Positions 37,244-60,518 of a stretch of 64,000 nucleotides of DNA are shown in pieces; positions within the stretch are counted from its first letter, which is position 1; each line of letters starts with the position of its first letter. This stretch comes from Anaeramoeba flamelloides (lineage: Eukaryota; Metamonada; Anaeramoebidae): assembly GCA_027625915.1 (NCBI GenBank), contig JANTQA010000032.1:13656001-13720000 (forward strand). Direction: 5' to 3'. The position numbers and the translations under genes are program-made. Below the pieces are notes generated by a model. It did not search any database and had not been told where the DNA came from. It saw nothing but the letters and a program-made list of their open reading frames with translations.

Positions 37244-37709
37244 AAACTTTCATTAAATCTGTACCACCAGCAATAAACAGAAAAGCCTTTTTCAGGGTTG
37301 TGTGCATTTTCTTGAGTAAAAAAAGATACAACAAGTCAAAAATTATAACCATCACAAATGCTGTAGCTATACGCGGATTTTTTGGTAAAGTGCTTATTTC
37401 ATAAATTGAATACACCGTCAAAATGATCGTAGCAATTGAAAAAGTGATAAACTGATACATGTTTTGTGATAAGACAATTCTTACAGCAAAAGCAAACCCT
37501 GAGATTATTGAGATCACAAATACTGTTGTGTAAAAGGCCAATGTGTTATAATCGATTTTTTCAATTTTCTCATCAAAATTTACTAACCCAACTAATTGCG
37601 TGATAATTAGAGCAGTTGACTCAATTAGTACCAAAAACAAAAATAATTTTTGGATTTGCGGGATATGATTTTTCCACAAGTTTTTAAATTTAAGGAAAAA
37701 AGAAAACAT
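28837..37709 (-). CDS. Predicted 8-helix membrane protein with Ser/Asp-rich tail
   Basis: Model: exons 37248-37709, 36493-36669 and 28837-29349 (minus), all phase 0, 1152 nt, 383 residues. Exon 1 (154 aa) starts MFSFFLKFKNLWKNH and has four hydrophobic segments (KLFLFLVLIESTALIITQLV, FYTTVFVISIISGFAFAV, ITFSIATIILTVYSI, AFVMVIIFDLLYLFLL). Exon 2 adds two (DITIVIGLGFYV, WINLLLVLIDIGTITLGYFG). Exon 3 adds two (IFLVLIFLQPIYGVIRIIII, LTIIISTSIIVRIILIVFAF), then a cytosolic-looking tail with DKSDGSDKSDGSDKFESDEK. Exon 3 has no in-frame ATG before its membrane helices and opens directly after an AG acceptor, which supports joining it across the 7143 bp intron 29350-36492. The first intron is 578 bp. 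I do not recognise the family; transport, channel or receptor roles would be guesses. The exon 1-2 join is sound; the long join is likely but needs transcript support. Confidence 0.72.
30050..30420 (+). repeat. Dispersed repeat H, copy 2
   Basis: Inside the 7.1 kb intron. It shares TATCTTTTGGCA, TTTGACTGATCTATAATTC, GGATCTCCAAAA and TTTGGTGTTAATTGGC with H1 and H3, in the same order. Confidence 0.6.
31470..31860 (-). repeat. Dispersed repeat E, copy 2
   Basis: It lies inside the 7.1 kb intron, opposite in orientation to E1. ATTTCAAAAATTGTGACTCA (about 31479) and TGAGTCACAATTTTTGGAAT (about 31658) form the inner inverted pair. TTGAACTTTCACTGAAAAAA (about 31700) is the complement of the E1 flank. 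Confidence 0.6.
32344..32925. mobile_element. MITE F, copy 1, inside LINE L2
   Basis: 582 bp with TA on both sides (32342-32343 and 32926-32927). The ends AGCTATTTCC and AGGTATTTCC are inverted, continuing into a GTGGGGCA block. Comparison with the uninterrupted L1 3' end shows that it split the LINE between ACTCTA and the following G. It is non-coding. Confidence 0.85.
33315..33895. repeat. Hairpin-module cluster K-c inside LINE L2
   Basis: About 580 bp made of palindromic modules. Complete hairpins lie at 33349-33428, 33470-33551, 33602-33681, 33723-33800 and 33805-33893. Most begin (C)CTAGGTTTT or a variant and end AAAACCTAACG or a variant. An outer arm at 33428-33464 (GCGGTTTTCTTGAGGTTTTC) is complementary to two later segments, 33568-33601 and 33683-33720, so hairpins lie within a larger hairpin. 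A leader repeat TCAAGTGCCATCAAGTGCC precedes the first module. Comparison with L1 shows that the whole block interrupts the LINE. No reading frame. Confidence 0.8.
34021..34966 (+). mobile_element. LINE 3' end, copy L3, nested in L2
   Basis: 946 bp, 5'-truncated, with a poly(A) tail and a perfect 14 bp target duplication TTTTATTAATTTTT (34007-34020 and 34967-34980) inside L2. A frame from 34025 reads SQLFYGLVIFNLNQKDF, WINKKVTKFLKINPHSPRII, YKRRFKLKNKLEILG, then a TAG stop after NYLNRYS where copy L4 has TAT. The following CNLCKKHLNLEIIEDIDHFL and WDCPAYEKNR give the C-x2-C...H...C knuckle typical of LINE ORF2 ends. A hairpin of family K interrupts its last codons. It is a dead copy. Confidence 0.92.
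34818..34908. repeat. Single hairpin module K-d in LINE L3
   Basis: About 90 bp, precisely absent from the aligned region of L4. It begins GTGCCTAGGTTTTCCAGAA and ends TTCTGGAAAACCTAACGGC, and is almost perfectly self-complementary with a loop near AAATCTTTGATTTTAC. Closest in the cluster is the module at 33349-33428. It shows that one module can exist alone. Confidence 0.8.
36000..36162 (+). repeat. Two tandem 82 bp units
   Basis: Two adjacent units starting TTTGTTATTTTTCTC, each containing ATTTTTCAGATCTACATCAC. A third, single copy lies at 28375-28440. The unit holds a splice-acceptor-like TTTTTCAG on the plus strand, opposite to the host gene, so no role in splicing is implied. Confidence 0.75.
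37034..37096. repeat. Isolated perfect hairpin in intron 1
   Basis: 16 bp perfect arms CTTTATACCTGAAAGG and CCTTTCAGGTATAAAG around a 31 bp loop, in the 578 bp intron of the membrane-protein gene. It is unlike family K. Confidence 0.8.
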
Positions 37710-38919
37710 TGTTTTTTTGAAAGAAAATCAAAAAAGAAGAAAAAATGTTAAATTTGGTTTGAAAAAAGTGTTACAGTTTTTTTTGAATTATGTAATTATT
37801 TTGTGGGAGCACAAAAAAAAAGAATACTTTTTGAATTTAGTTTTCGACTTCCAAACACTTTTAAGGAACTATTAACAGAAGAAATAATATTCATGTAAAT
37901 TTAAAATTACTGCAAAAACATTATTGTTACCTCTTGAAATTTCAAAATAAAGTAAAAATTCTGATTAACATAAAACCAAATTTACTTTCAATGTATTTTC
38001 AAAAATGAATGATTGTTTTTAAAAAAGTTTAGGACTATTTTTCGAATTTTGAAAAAGTATTAAAATCAATAAATTAAACTCTATTTTCCCAATTGGTGTA
38101 CCTCCAAAAAAGGGGAAAATCAAGAGATTTTTTTAGAATTAACTTGTTAAGGGTTGAGCATTCTGAAAAAAAATTTGAGAGTGAATTTAATAGATAAATT
38201 CCAAAAAAATTTTAAACAACTTGAAATTTCAAAAAAAGAGAAGTAAAAAGGTGATTACTCCAAAAATAACAAACTTGTTTTAAAACTATTTTCCGAATTA
38301 ATTATTATTTTTAAAAGTTTTGATCCATTTTTCGCATTGTCAATTAGCTAAAAATTCAAATGTATTACTGAATTATTTCAAAAAAAGAATTTTCTATGAA
38401 AGGAGGAAGTACGAAATTTTTTTAATTTCCAAAAGCTATATATCAAAATACCTTTTAAAAAGGAAACGGTCAAAATTATAAACTAACTCAGTTTAAAAAA
38501 ATTAACTTCATTAAAAAAAACAAAACAAGTATTTTAAACTCAATAAAAAATATAATTTCTTTTTGCCAAAAAACATTTCAAAATCAATTTTTTCGTTCTA
38601 TTTGTGTAGCAAAAAAAGCAGGGAAAAATAACAAATTAAAAGTTCTCCCAAACACTTTTTAATATCTGTAGAATTCAACTTTCAACCAAATACAAATACT
38701 TTTTAATTTGATTATTTTTAAAAAAACAATTATTACCCCTTTCTTAATTATTTCGGTAAGTAAAAAATAAAGCAAAGATTAAACACAACAATATGATTTT
38801 TTATTATTTCTCATTTTTTTAGATATTTTCAAACAAATACACTTAATTCAAAAAAATAGAAATAAATAAAAAATATAATAAATATTATCTAATAACTAAT
38901 TTTAATAATAACATTTCTT

Positions 38920-39390
38920 TGTTTATCCTTTTTATATTTGAAAAAGTATATTGACTTGTCTTTTAAATTTCTTATAATTTAAATAAATATTTGTGAATAA
39001 AAGAAATAATCAATTTTTTTAGATCTTCAAGGATTCAATATTTGATTTACTTTTATTGTTTTTCTAAAATAAGATTAAAGGTTCAAGGTTTTTTAACACA
39101 AACTTTCTGAAATTACTAAAAGTAAGATTATTCATTCAATAAAAAATATTTTTTAAATTTTTCTATTTCTGTTTTGATCCAGAAATCAAACAAAAAAGGA
39201 TTATGATAAAAGATCTTTGACTGTACATTTCATTGGGAACAATAAACTCTTTTAAAAAGGTAACTCATTTCTCTAAAATTGATAAATGGGATTTTTTATC
39301 AGGTGAAATGAGATTCCCATGTAATAATAATTACCATATCACCATTGAAAAAAAAATAAAAAAAAAAAAACAAAATAAGAGTTACTAGTT
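38920..39390 (+). repeat. Dispersed repeat B, copy 2 (uninterrupted)
   Basis: About 470 bp, from TATTTGAAAAAGTATATTGA to AAGAGTTACTAGT. It is the copy without insertions and serves as the empty-site reference: CAATATTTGATTT here corresponds to the split site in B3 around element I2. Confidence 0.7.
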
Positions 39391-40639
39391 CATTCATATT
39401 AATTAGATTCTAAAAATAATAATCTTCATATCAATTTTGAAAAACATATCAATAATATCTCTAAAAAACGAAAATTTTTCAAAAAAAAAAAAAAATTAAA
39501 TATAAAAACATTTAGTGCCCATTTTGATTGAAAGGTTTAATAAAAAATTAATCTTACTTTTTGTTAAAAGTAAAATTGTTCCGAAAAAGATTTTTTTAAT
39601 AGTTAACACAATGATTACAAAGGAAATTAAAAATTTATAATTTTCAAAGTTTTTATTAGCTTGTTCAAGCACATTCTTGTATTATCTTTAGGATAACAAA
39701 TATGTGAAAGAAAAAATGATAAGAAAAAAAAAATTACAAGAAATTCGTCTCTAAGAAAAAGAAGCTCTGGGAAAAAAATTAAAACAGAATTCAAAATTCA
39801 TTTTGATAATAAAAAATTGATGAAAAAATAAATAATTTTGTAATTTTTGATGATAAAACACATGAGTGGGTTTGCTATTGCCTCGATTCCACCAACAATC
39901 GTATTTCCTAATAAAAAAAAGATAATTTTATTTATCTATCAACCAAAAACATTATTTTTGTGTTAAATTTACAAAAAATCAAATATTTTTTGCAAATATA
40001 ATTCCGAAAAGATCCTTTCATAAAAAATTCCCCCAAAAAATTTCCTACACAGCTTCCGAACAATTTTTTCTTGATACTAACAAATAGGCCTTGATGAAAC
40101 AAAAGAGAAATAAAAAAAAATATCATATAAAAATAAAAAAGATTTTTTGTATGTTTGTAAGGATTGTTTCTGTTCAAAAATCAAACCAAATACTATATCT
40201 AGCAAAAAAGTTGTTGTCAACTTCAATTTCCGAGAAAAAAACAAAAAGAAACAAAACCAAACCAAAAAAATTAAATAAAAACCACAACTCTTTTATCAGA
40301 ATTAATCTGATTTATTGTGACACAGAACAGTCCATGTAATTCAATGATCAGAAATCATAGACAATGTTATCTTTGAAAGTTATTGATATTTATTGAGAAG
40401 TGTTTTTAAATTTAGAAAATTATGATTATTTTAATTTTTCATTTTTACATTTCTTAGTAAAGGCGTTTGAGTTTACATATCTCAAATTTTTTTTTTTTAT
40501 TTTTCTTCGAAAAAAATTACAAAAAAATGCATTTTTGATCCTAATTGGAGAATATTTCGAAGATCCTGAATTCTCATTTTAAATGGTATTGGATATAAAG
40601 GTGTTGAGGCTATTTGATAAATCCTAAACATAGTTGTTA

Positions 40640-40760
40640 AAACAATGAATAACTAAATTATTAATAAGATTTAATAATTAATTACCATGAATAGTAAAGC
40701 ATATGTTTTTTTTAAATTTATAATTTCAGATGAATCACAATTTTTGAAAAATAGTCAAGT
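40640..40760 (+). repeat. Partial repeat E (E3)
   Basis: It shares TTATTAATAAGATTTAATAA and GAATCACAATTTTTGAAA with E1/E2. Only one end is recognisable. Confidence 0.5.
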
Positions 40761-40940
40761 TATATATATATATATTTATATATAAACATCCATATCTACA
40801 AGAAAATGATATAAATATAATATTCCAGCTCTGAAAAAAAAAAAAAAAAACAATAGAGATAAATAAATTATTTTATTTCACGATTAATAACACATTTTAT
40901 CGGGATAAATAATTAAATAGATAAATTTATTGGAACACAT

Positions 40941-43900
40941 TTAGAATAATGTATTTTGTAAATTTATCAATTTTTCAAGAAAAGTTTGATAATGTCCAAT
41001 AAAATTTAAGGACTTTGATGGTTCAATGATCAATTCAGAATTATTAAATTGAGTCATTAAATTGAAAATATGAGGTTTCCTAATTGGATTTTTATTACAA
41101 TGAGAGCAATCTAATTTTTTACATTTTTGAAAAGATAATAAATAGTGGCTTCTTTTTAAATGCCTACAAAAAAATTCATAATCATGAATTCTAATGTCGT
41201 TGCAATCATTAGTATTTAGAAGGCCACACATTTGTCGGTAATCATTGTACGGATAAGGGGTATCATTTGGATATTTAGAGCAACAATTAGTTATATGTAT
41301 ATCATTTAAAGATGTATTTTGAAAGATTTTTGTCAAGTTCTTTAATCTGGAAATGAATTTTTGATTGATTCTTTCAAACTGTTGATTGTGGTCCTTGAAA
41401 TTTTCAAGATCTTTAATTAAATCCAGACAGCCACTCCGGAACATTTCAATTTGATTATCATTGATCAATTTTGTGGAATTTTGTTTCATTTCAAGAATAC
41501 CTTTTAAAATTTGATTCATTTTGTTTATAGGATTAAAAATATTTTTCTTTTCAGAATAACTAACAATATTTAGGATCTCTAAATTTAAATCTTTCCAAAG
41601 TCTTCCAAAATAATATATTGAACTTTTCCTGGTAGTTTCCATTTCAAGGTCATCATAATTAACCAATAATGAAATTATTGGTTTTTTATTTTTTTTAATA
41701 ATTTCTGTTAAATCATTTATATTTGATTGGATATTTGGGAAATTGTTTTTAAATGAACGAAAGACTAAATTTAAATTCCCAGTTTGTGTGGTGTGTAAAT
41801 GTTCTCTCTGTAATTGATCAAAGTAATAGTTTTTCTTATTATCATCAAAATTTAAAATTAGATAACCAGAAGCAATGATCAAATTTTGATAAATAACACT
41901 CGAATTAGTCACTGAAAAACTATTTACAGAATTTTTTTGGAGATTACAGAACTGATCACAACTAAACTCAGTTTGAAAATAGTTTGTCAAGTCCAATGAA
42001 GGCTCCCAGATATTATTATTACAATTAAAATAGCATAATTTTCCACAGCTTATAATTGAGGAATATCCAGAAAACATTTGTGAAAACTCTAATAATACTC
42101 TTATTTGTGTATGAGAATAGCAAAATCCTATTTTGTGGTTTGTTTCATTCAAGTTATTTGAGATATTTTTATTATATACTAGATGCTTTTTTTTTGTTTG
42201 AGAATTATTTTCTTTATTCATTTTCTCATCTTTTCTGTGTCCTTCTTCTTGGTTTGCTTTTTCATTTTGTTTTTCTCTTTCTTTTCCCATTTCTAATTCT
42301 TTTTTTATTTCTTTTTTTATTTCGATTTCTACTTTTTCTTCGTTTTTTATTCCTATTTCTTCCTCTTTTTCATTTTGCTCTTGACTATAATTATTTTTAC
42401 AATTTTTTAATCTTTTTTTTTTTTTGATGAACTTTATATTTGAAGAACTATTCGAATTTTGATTCAAATTGTTGTTATTTTTTTTATTAAATTGATTTTT
42501 TTCAATATTTACAGTTTGGAAATGTTCAAGAATCGATATATTCTTTTTTTTTAATTTTTTAGATTCAATTTTAATAAATTGAAATAAATCTTGTAAAAAA
42601 TCTGGAAAATGGTGAGTTAACTTTTTTTCGTTCAAAAAATCCTTTTCTGTGCCAGATTCAATCCAGTCATAAATTTGATTTTCTTGATCTATTTTTTTTT
42701 CAACATTATTGTTTCTTTGATCGTTTAATATTTGAGAATAAAATTGAAATATGTTCTCATTGTCTTGTTGTATCTCATTTAAATTGAAATTCCCAGATAT
42801 AAGATCCAAATTTGAATAATCAGTTTGGGTCTCATAATTGTCTGTACACATTTCAATGTTATTACTATTGTTGTCCATAGAATTTAATACTGCCTCCAGT
42901 AATATAAAGCTATTAAAGACTTGAGGATCTGTAAATTGTTCAATATCTACGATGATCGAGGTTTCTTTTTTTCTAATCAAGATTATTGGTAATAATTTTA
43001 AAAGCTGATATTCTAAATTAGCTTTACAGTTTGGATTTACATTAAAACAGTCAACAATGTCGTCGATAATTAAAATTTTTGCATATCGGATTTGATGATA
43101 TATTATTTTGATATTGTCGTTATTTAAGGGGTAGTAGGCTTTCAATTGATAATTATTCTTAAGGATCTCTTTTGCTGTTATATACCATTCCTTATTATTT
43201 AAATTTAAAATATAAAAATTCTCATCATTGTTGTTCTTATCCAAATTGCAATATTCATTTTTAATATATGTATATTGATTATCATTTTTCTTGTCATTAA
43301 TTTCAAGAGACTCGGATTTATTTAATAATAAGATATGGTTTGGTGATTTTTTTAGGTGTATTGTAAAATTGTGATTCTTATTATTTTCGAAATGGAAATT
43401 GTCATCCTTTTTGTGAAAAGATTTTTTTCGTTTGCGAATGGAGATATGAGGAAAAATTTTTTTGTTTTCAAAATTGATTTCAATTGAAGCATTTTTTGCT
43501 TGAATTTGATTTGCTTGATACAGCTTTGGAGATCCAAAGGTTTTTTTGTAATCTTCCACGGTTTTTTCTTCTTCTTGAGTAAACTCCATGACAGGTGTTA
43601 ATTCAATTTGATTCTTTTTATTATAAAAAAGAAGATCATCAAAAGTATTTATTTTAGAAATGATTTGGGATTCTTTCTTGGATTCTAGATCCATTTCTTT
43701 ATTATTAAGAGTTTTTGTTTGAATTCTTGGCTTTTTGGTTGTTGGAATTTTTCTTTTGATATTCTTTGCAACCTTAATTTTTTTCATTTTTTTTGGACTT
43801 TTTATTTTTTTTTTTTGTAAAATTTTGATTTCTTCCACACTCACTCTTTTATTGTGTTTTTTTGATTTTTGTTTACCTTTTGGTTCTTTTTGAATTTTTG

Positions 43901-44768
43901 GTTTGTTTGTGGGTTTTTTAATGGGCTTGTCTTTGTCTTTATTAATAGTATTCTTCTTAGAATTATTTTGATCTTTTTTTTGATTTTTCGCTCTACGATC
44001 TTTCTTTTGCGCTCTCTGGCGGTAAATTCTTTTTCTCAGCCTTGGTTTTGCCTTTTTGTAAATGGTATTTAGTTCCTCCAAGGATGACTTCATAAGGTTT
44101 ACCTTTGTTTTTAATTTGTTTGAATCGTTGATGATGTCTATGGGGTTTGAATCTATTTCCTTCAAAGTGTCTCTGATCAGGAGTTTTAATTCACTTTTTA
44201 TATGATTTAAAATTTGTATCAAATTATCTAAAATTTGAGCCAATAACGATTTTGATTGTGGGCTTCGTTTTAAGCCATTGTAGTACACAGTGAACAGCTC
44301 TGCCAGTTCTCCCCAGTTATTCATTGATTTTTTCAATATCATCTGAAATCCCAAATCTTGATCCAAGATATTTGGCAGATTTTTACCACCAAGAAACCTT
44401 TTTTGAAACAATTGCTGGAATTTCAAGGAACGATCACTTTTTGTTTTTTTTGAGAACGACCTTGAATCAAAATTTGAATCTACATATTTTTCTTTTAAAT
44501 AAAGGATTTTATTTGTTTTTTTCGAATAGAAAAGATTCTTCTTCTTCCTGTGGTTGAGTAGTTCCTCAATTGTCTCGGTGTCGCCAAGTGAGTTCTTGGT
44601 ATATTCCTTCACTTTGTCTTGATCATTCTTGATTTCATTCCATTTGGATTGTGCTTGATTAAAGACTTCGACCCGAGAACCATTGTTGATGTTATTCTGA
44701 TAATAACAGTTCACAAAGAGCTCATACATATTTGTTGGGGATGTATAAATTTTATTTGTGTTTTTCAT
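40941..44768 (-). CDS. HMG-box-like protein with degenerate RNase-H-like and Cys-rich C-terminus
   Basis: A single uninterrupted frame of 1275 residues, unusual beside intron-bearing neighbours. Residues about 9-65 (SPTNMYELFVNCYYQNN...FNQAQSKWNEIKND...KVKEYTK) look like an HMG box. Residues about 230-360 are strongly basic and 820-900 are Glu/Lys-rich. From about residue 1025: KPIISLLVNYDDLEME, FGRLWKDLNLEILNIVSYSE, NIFNPINKMNQILKG, then CCSKYPND, MCGLLNTNDC, and FCRHLKRSHYLLSFQKCKKL followed by DCSHC. This order recalls a large uncharacterised animal/protist family with DGGTDH, SWxNPAERxMS and HCxxRHYTFQIRKC motifs, probably an RNase-H-fold transposase relative (from memory, not searched). 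Here the acidic residues are replaced (VNYDD, NPINK), so catalysis is unlikely. No terminal repeats flank the frame, arguing for a host gene over an active element. Probably nuclear and DNA-binding, by inference. Confidence 0.85.
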   Translation of the reverse strand: MKNTNKIYTSPTNMYELFVNCYYQNNINNGSRVEVFNQAQSKWNEIKNDQDKVKEYTKNSLGDTETIEELLNHRKKKNLFYSKKTNKILYLKEKYVDSNFDSRSFSKKTKSDRSLKFQQLFQKRFLGGKNLPNILDQDLGFQMILKKSMNNWGELAELFTVYYNGLKRSPQSKSLLAQILDNLIQILNHIKSELKLLIRDTLKEIDSNPIDIINDSNKLKTKVNLMKSSLEELNTIYKKAKPRLRKRIYRQRAQKKDRRAKNQKKDQNNSKKNTINKDKDKPIKKPTNKPKIQKEPKGKQKSKKHNKRVSVEEIKILQKKKIKSPKKMKKIKVAKNIKRKIPTTKKPRIQTKTLNNKEMDLESKKESQIISKINTFDDLLFYNKKNQIELTPVMEFTQEEEKTVEDYKKTFGSPKLYQANQIQAKNASIEINFENKKIFPHISIRKRKKSFHKKDDNFHFENNKNHNFTIHLKKSPNHILLLNKSESLEINDKKNDNQYTYIKNEYCNLDKNNNDENFYILNLNNKEWYITAKEILKNNYQLKAYYPLNNDNIKIIYHQIRYAKILIIDDIVDCFNVNPNCKANLEYQLLKLLPIILIRKKETSIIVDIEQFTDPQVFNSFILLEAVLNSMDNNSNNIEMCTDNYETQTDYSNLDLISGNFNLNEIQQDNENIFQFYSQILNDQRNNNVEKKIDQENQIYDWIESGTEKDFLNEKKLTHHFPDFLQDLFQFIKIESKKLKKKNISILEHFQTVNIEKNQFNKKNNNNLNQNSNSSSNIKFIKKKKRLKNCKNNYSQEQNEKEEEIGIKNEEKVEIEIKKEIKKELEMGKEREKQNEKANQEEGHRKDEKMNKENNSQTKKKHLVYNKNISNNLNETNHKIGFCYSHTQIRVLLEFSQMFSGYSSIISCGKLCYFNCNNNIWEPSLDLTNYFQTEFSCDQFCNLQKNSVNSFSVTNSSVIYQNLIIASGYLILNFDDNKKNYYFDQLQREHLHTTQTGNLNLVFRSFKNNFPNIQSNINDLTEIIKKNKKPIISLLVNYDDLEMETTRKSSIYYFGRLWKDLNLEILNIVSYSEKKNIFNPINKMNQILKGILEMKQNSTKLINDNQIEMFRSGCLDLIKDLENFKDHNQQFERINQKFISRLKNLTKIFQNTSLNDIHITNCCSKYPNDTPYPYNDYRQMCGLLNTNDCNDIRIHDYEFFCRHLKRSHYLLSFQKCKKLDCSHCNKNPIRKPHIFNLMTQFNNSELIIEPSKSLNFIGHYQTFLEKLINLQNTLF

Positions 44769-47154
44769 TTATTATTTTCCCAAATTGAATAAATATGTAA
44801 AAAATAAATAGTTATAATAAGAATGAAATATTTGTGTGAACTTGAGGTGAAAAATTTAAGCAACCAACGTCCTCAAAAATATTGTTAAAGGAAGACAATT
44901 AATTATTTGTTTTAATTTCTTTTTTATAATTTTTGCAAACTGTTTATTTTCTCTTGAAAAATTTATTTTTTTTAACAATTTATTTTCCTTTTTTTTTTTT
45001 AATCAGATCAACACTTGTAACTCTTTAGATGTTATTACTCTTGAAAAAAATTCAAAAAAAATCAAATTGTAAATTGTTAATTGTTGTGGAAGATGAATGA
45101 AATCCACTCTAGACACAAGAAGATCGTAGATTACTACAAAAGAAATTTTGGCCTAAAATAAGAGATTTTACTATTTTAAGGATGGGCCACCAAATGAATT
45201 CTAAACAGACAATACAAATCCCTGCTATTCAGGTTCGTTAAAGTTCTCAGGAACTTTTATTCATAGATTAAAATAATCTTTTTTTTAGAAGCAGGGAGTT
45301 TTTTCTGAAAATTTGTATTTTTATTTTTTTACTTTTTGCATCTAATAACAAACAATAAACTTGTAATTAAGTTTGTAATTGATTTATTGTGAAAAAAAGT
45401 TGAATTTTATCAAATCTTTAAAACCAAAATAACAATTACTCAATAAAAATACAAACTAATCGAAGAAATCAGTTACTTTGATCCCTTTTTAAGGATTAAT
45501 TTTTGAATTTAATTTTTAATAGATGAGATAAAGAATAAACTTGCCAATAGAATAAATTACATGTTTCAAATTAAACATATTTTTTTTTTTTAAAATTCAT
45601 GCTTATACAAAAAAATTATATAATTCTCCAATACTGTACCCAAAGCTAAACCAATTTTGAAGGTTAATTTATTATTTATTTTTGTAATAATTTCAAGTTA
45701 TATTTTGAATTTTTCATAATTTTTACCAATTTAAATGAAATTTAAAGGTTTTTTCAAGTGAATAAATTTTCTCATATATTGATTATTTTTTTTTGAGAAC
45801 AAAAAAATATTTCTCTTTTTCAATAAAAATATTGATATTTACCAAACGTTTTTATATTTAAAATCCATTTTATACCAAAAATCAAAACTGTGATTGTATT
45901 TATTCTATTCCAGAATTGTGGATAATTACATGGAACTTTTTATTTATCTCTAAAATTATAAAAACTCTATTTTTTACAACATTCATATTTAATCTTTTGC
46001 ACTTGTTAATTTGGTTCTTTGCTGATCGATCTTGTTTTTAGCATAGGTTTTAATAGTGGTTCAAAATGGCAATTTTTGACAATTTTTTTTTTTTTAATTT
46101 CTGAAATCTGAATTGGTGAGTAAGATTAATTAGCTATAAGGTAAGCTATAAAAAAATGTTGTTTGTGGGTTTCCAATTGAAATTTTTAATTAGGTTGAGG
46201 TTTTATTTGGAATGTTAAAAAAACAAAATTTTTTCATTTTGTTAATTGAACTAAAATAGGAAATATAAATATTTTCTTTTACAATAGACAAACCACATTT
46301 TTTTATAACTTACCTTATAGCTAATTAATCTTACTCACCAATTCAGATTTCAGAAATTAAAAAAAAAAAAATTGTCAAAAATTGCCATTTTGAACCACTA
46401 TTAAAACCCATACCAAGCACAAGATTGATAAGCTAAGAACCAAATTAATAAGTCACTATTCCCTACACAAGATTATCTTTTTTCAAATTTCAGAGAGTGT
46501 AAAACTTAAAAACAAAAGAGAATTCATCTTTCAAAACTTTTAATACAACGCAATCCAAACGCAATGATCCTAACAAAAACAAGAGGAATCAATCGAGATA
46601 CATTCAAAAAAGTTAAAAACGTGAATTCGAATTATTTGTCAAAACTGATAAAAAACTAAAAAAATGATAAGGTAAAAAAGGTGAACATCGACCATTTTGT
46701 TTGCTGGTTTACTTTGGTACTTTACATAAAAACCCTGAATTGATGAGTTGTGAAATTCAAAAAAAAAATCAATTTATTTTGTATAGTAAAAGTTCTTTTG
46801 AAACAATTCAAGGTAAATATAGATAGAAAAATCTCCCCTAACCAGTAAATTATTGAAATAATAATGTTTCATTGATTTATTAAAGCTAAATATGAAAAAA
46901 AAACAAAAAACCATAATTTTTTTTCAAGTTATCGTTCGTTAAAAATTAATTTTATTTCAAATTTAATTTTAAAAAATATCTTTTTCAAATTATTTTTATG
47001 GAATATCATATAGAATATTCAAGAAAAAAAAGATATCAAAAATAACAAAATACGAATAAGAATATGAAAAAATATTAGAGGAAGAGAAAGAGAAAGAAAA
47101 AAATGAAGAGTAAAATCAATCGAATAAGAAGAAATAAAAAAATAAAATAAAAAA
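44769..47154. other. Intergenic with fold-back element
   Basis: 2.4 kb between the HMG-box-like gene start and the ACAP gene end. Fold-back element A3 occupies 45968-46507. The part at 45090-45260 is less AT-rich, but I see no coding or RNA gene in it. Confidence 0.55.
45968..46507. mobile_element. Fold-back element family A, copy 3
   Basis: About 540 bp. Long inverted arms share TTAATTTGGTTCTT, TTTTAATAGTGGTTCAAAAT and TTAATTAGCTATAAGGTAAG with their complements, and match A2 closely. The outermost 40 bp of the left arm is decayed. Non-coding. Confidence 0.78.
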
Positions 47155-59937
<12,783 letters not shown>

Positions 59938-60165
59938 TTGTCTATTAACAGAAAAAATTTTTGGAAAAAAAATGATATTTATCTATGATTAAAAAAAGGA
60001 AAAAATGTTTTCATTTGAAAAATGATCTTTTATCTCAAAAGGAGTAAAGTTTCTACAATTGTTTTCAAAAAAAAAGATATGGGAAATTAAAAAGAAATCA
60101 AGAAAAGAAGATCCTATTTTTTTTGATTAAAAGGCGTGTACTTAAAGTTTCTACTTCTGCTGTTC

Positions 60166-60236
60166 GGTTTTTTTGGATATAAAAGAAATGAATAAAATCT
60201 AAGATTTAATTGATTTCTTTTCGAGTCTCAAAAACC
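60166..60236. repeat. Hairpin module K-e
   Basis: GGTTTTTTTGGATATAAAAG pairs with CTTTTCGAGTCTCAAAAACC around TAAAATCTAAGATTTAATTG. It is closest to the module at 33723-33800. It has lost the CTAG and TAACG ends. Confidence 0.55.
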
Positions 60237-60518
60237 CAGGGACTTGCCAGAGTCTCTAATTTAAATTAGAAAAATGAAAGAATGGAGTGAATATTGCCGA
60301 TTTTCACAAGAATGAAATCTACTCGGATATTGGAGAGAGATTTCGTTCTATTCCTATCCCTTTTATAAGAGTCAAAAAGATTCCAAATTTGTCTTGTAAT
60401 TACTTCCAAGAATTAACCCTCCCATAAAACATAAACACTCTCATTTAGGAAAGATAGTACAACACAATTTTTAATTGATAAATTACAGATAATAAAAAGT
60501 AAACTATAGAGTAGTGAT

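Larger units (their letters stand above)
37710..40940. other. Intergenic, repeats only
   Basis: 3.2 kb between two minus-strand genes. It holds repeat B2 (38920-39390) and a partial E repeat (40640-40760). Overlapping open frames near 39930-40580 are Lys/Phe-rich products of A/T tracts with no family signal. Confidence 0.55.

Noticed and set aside
39932-40582. Several overlapping 60-82 residue frames on both strands
   Set aside because: They consist of Lys/Asn or Phe/Leu runs from A/T tracts; no splice partner or family signal.
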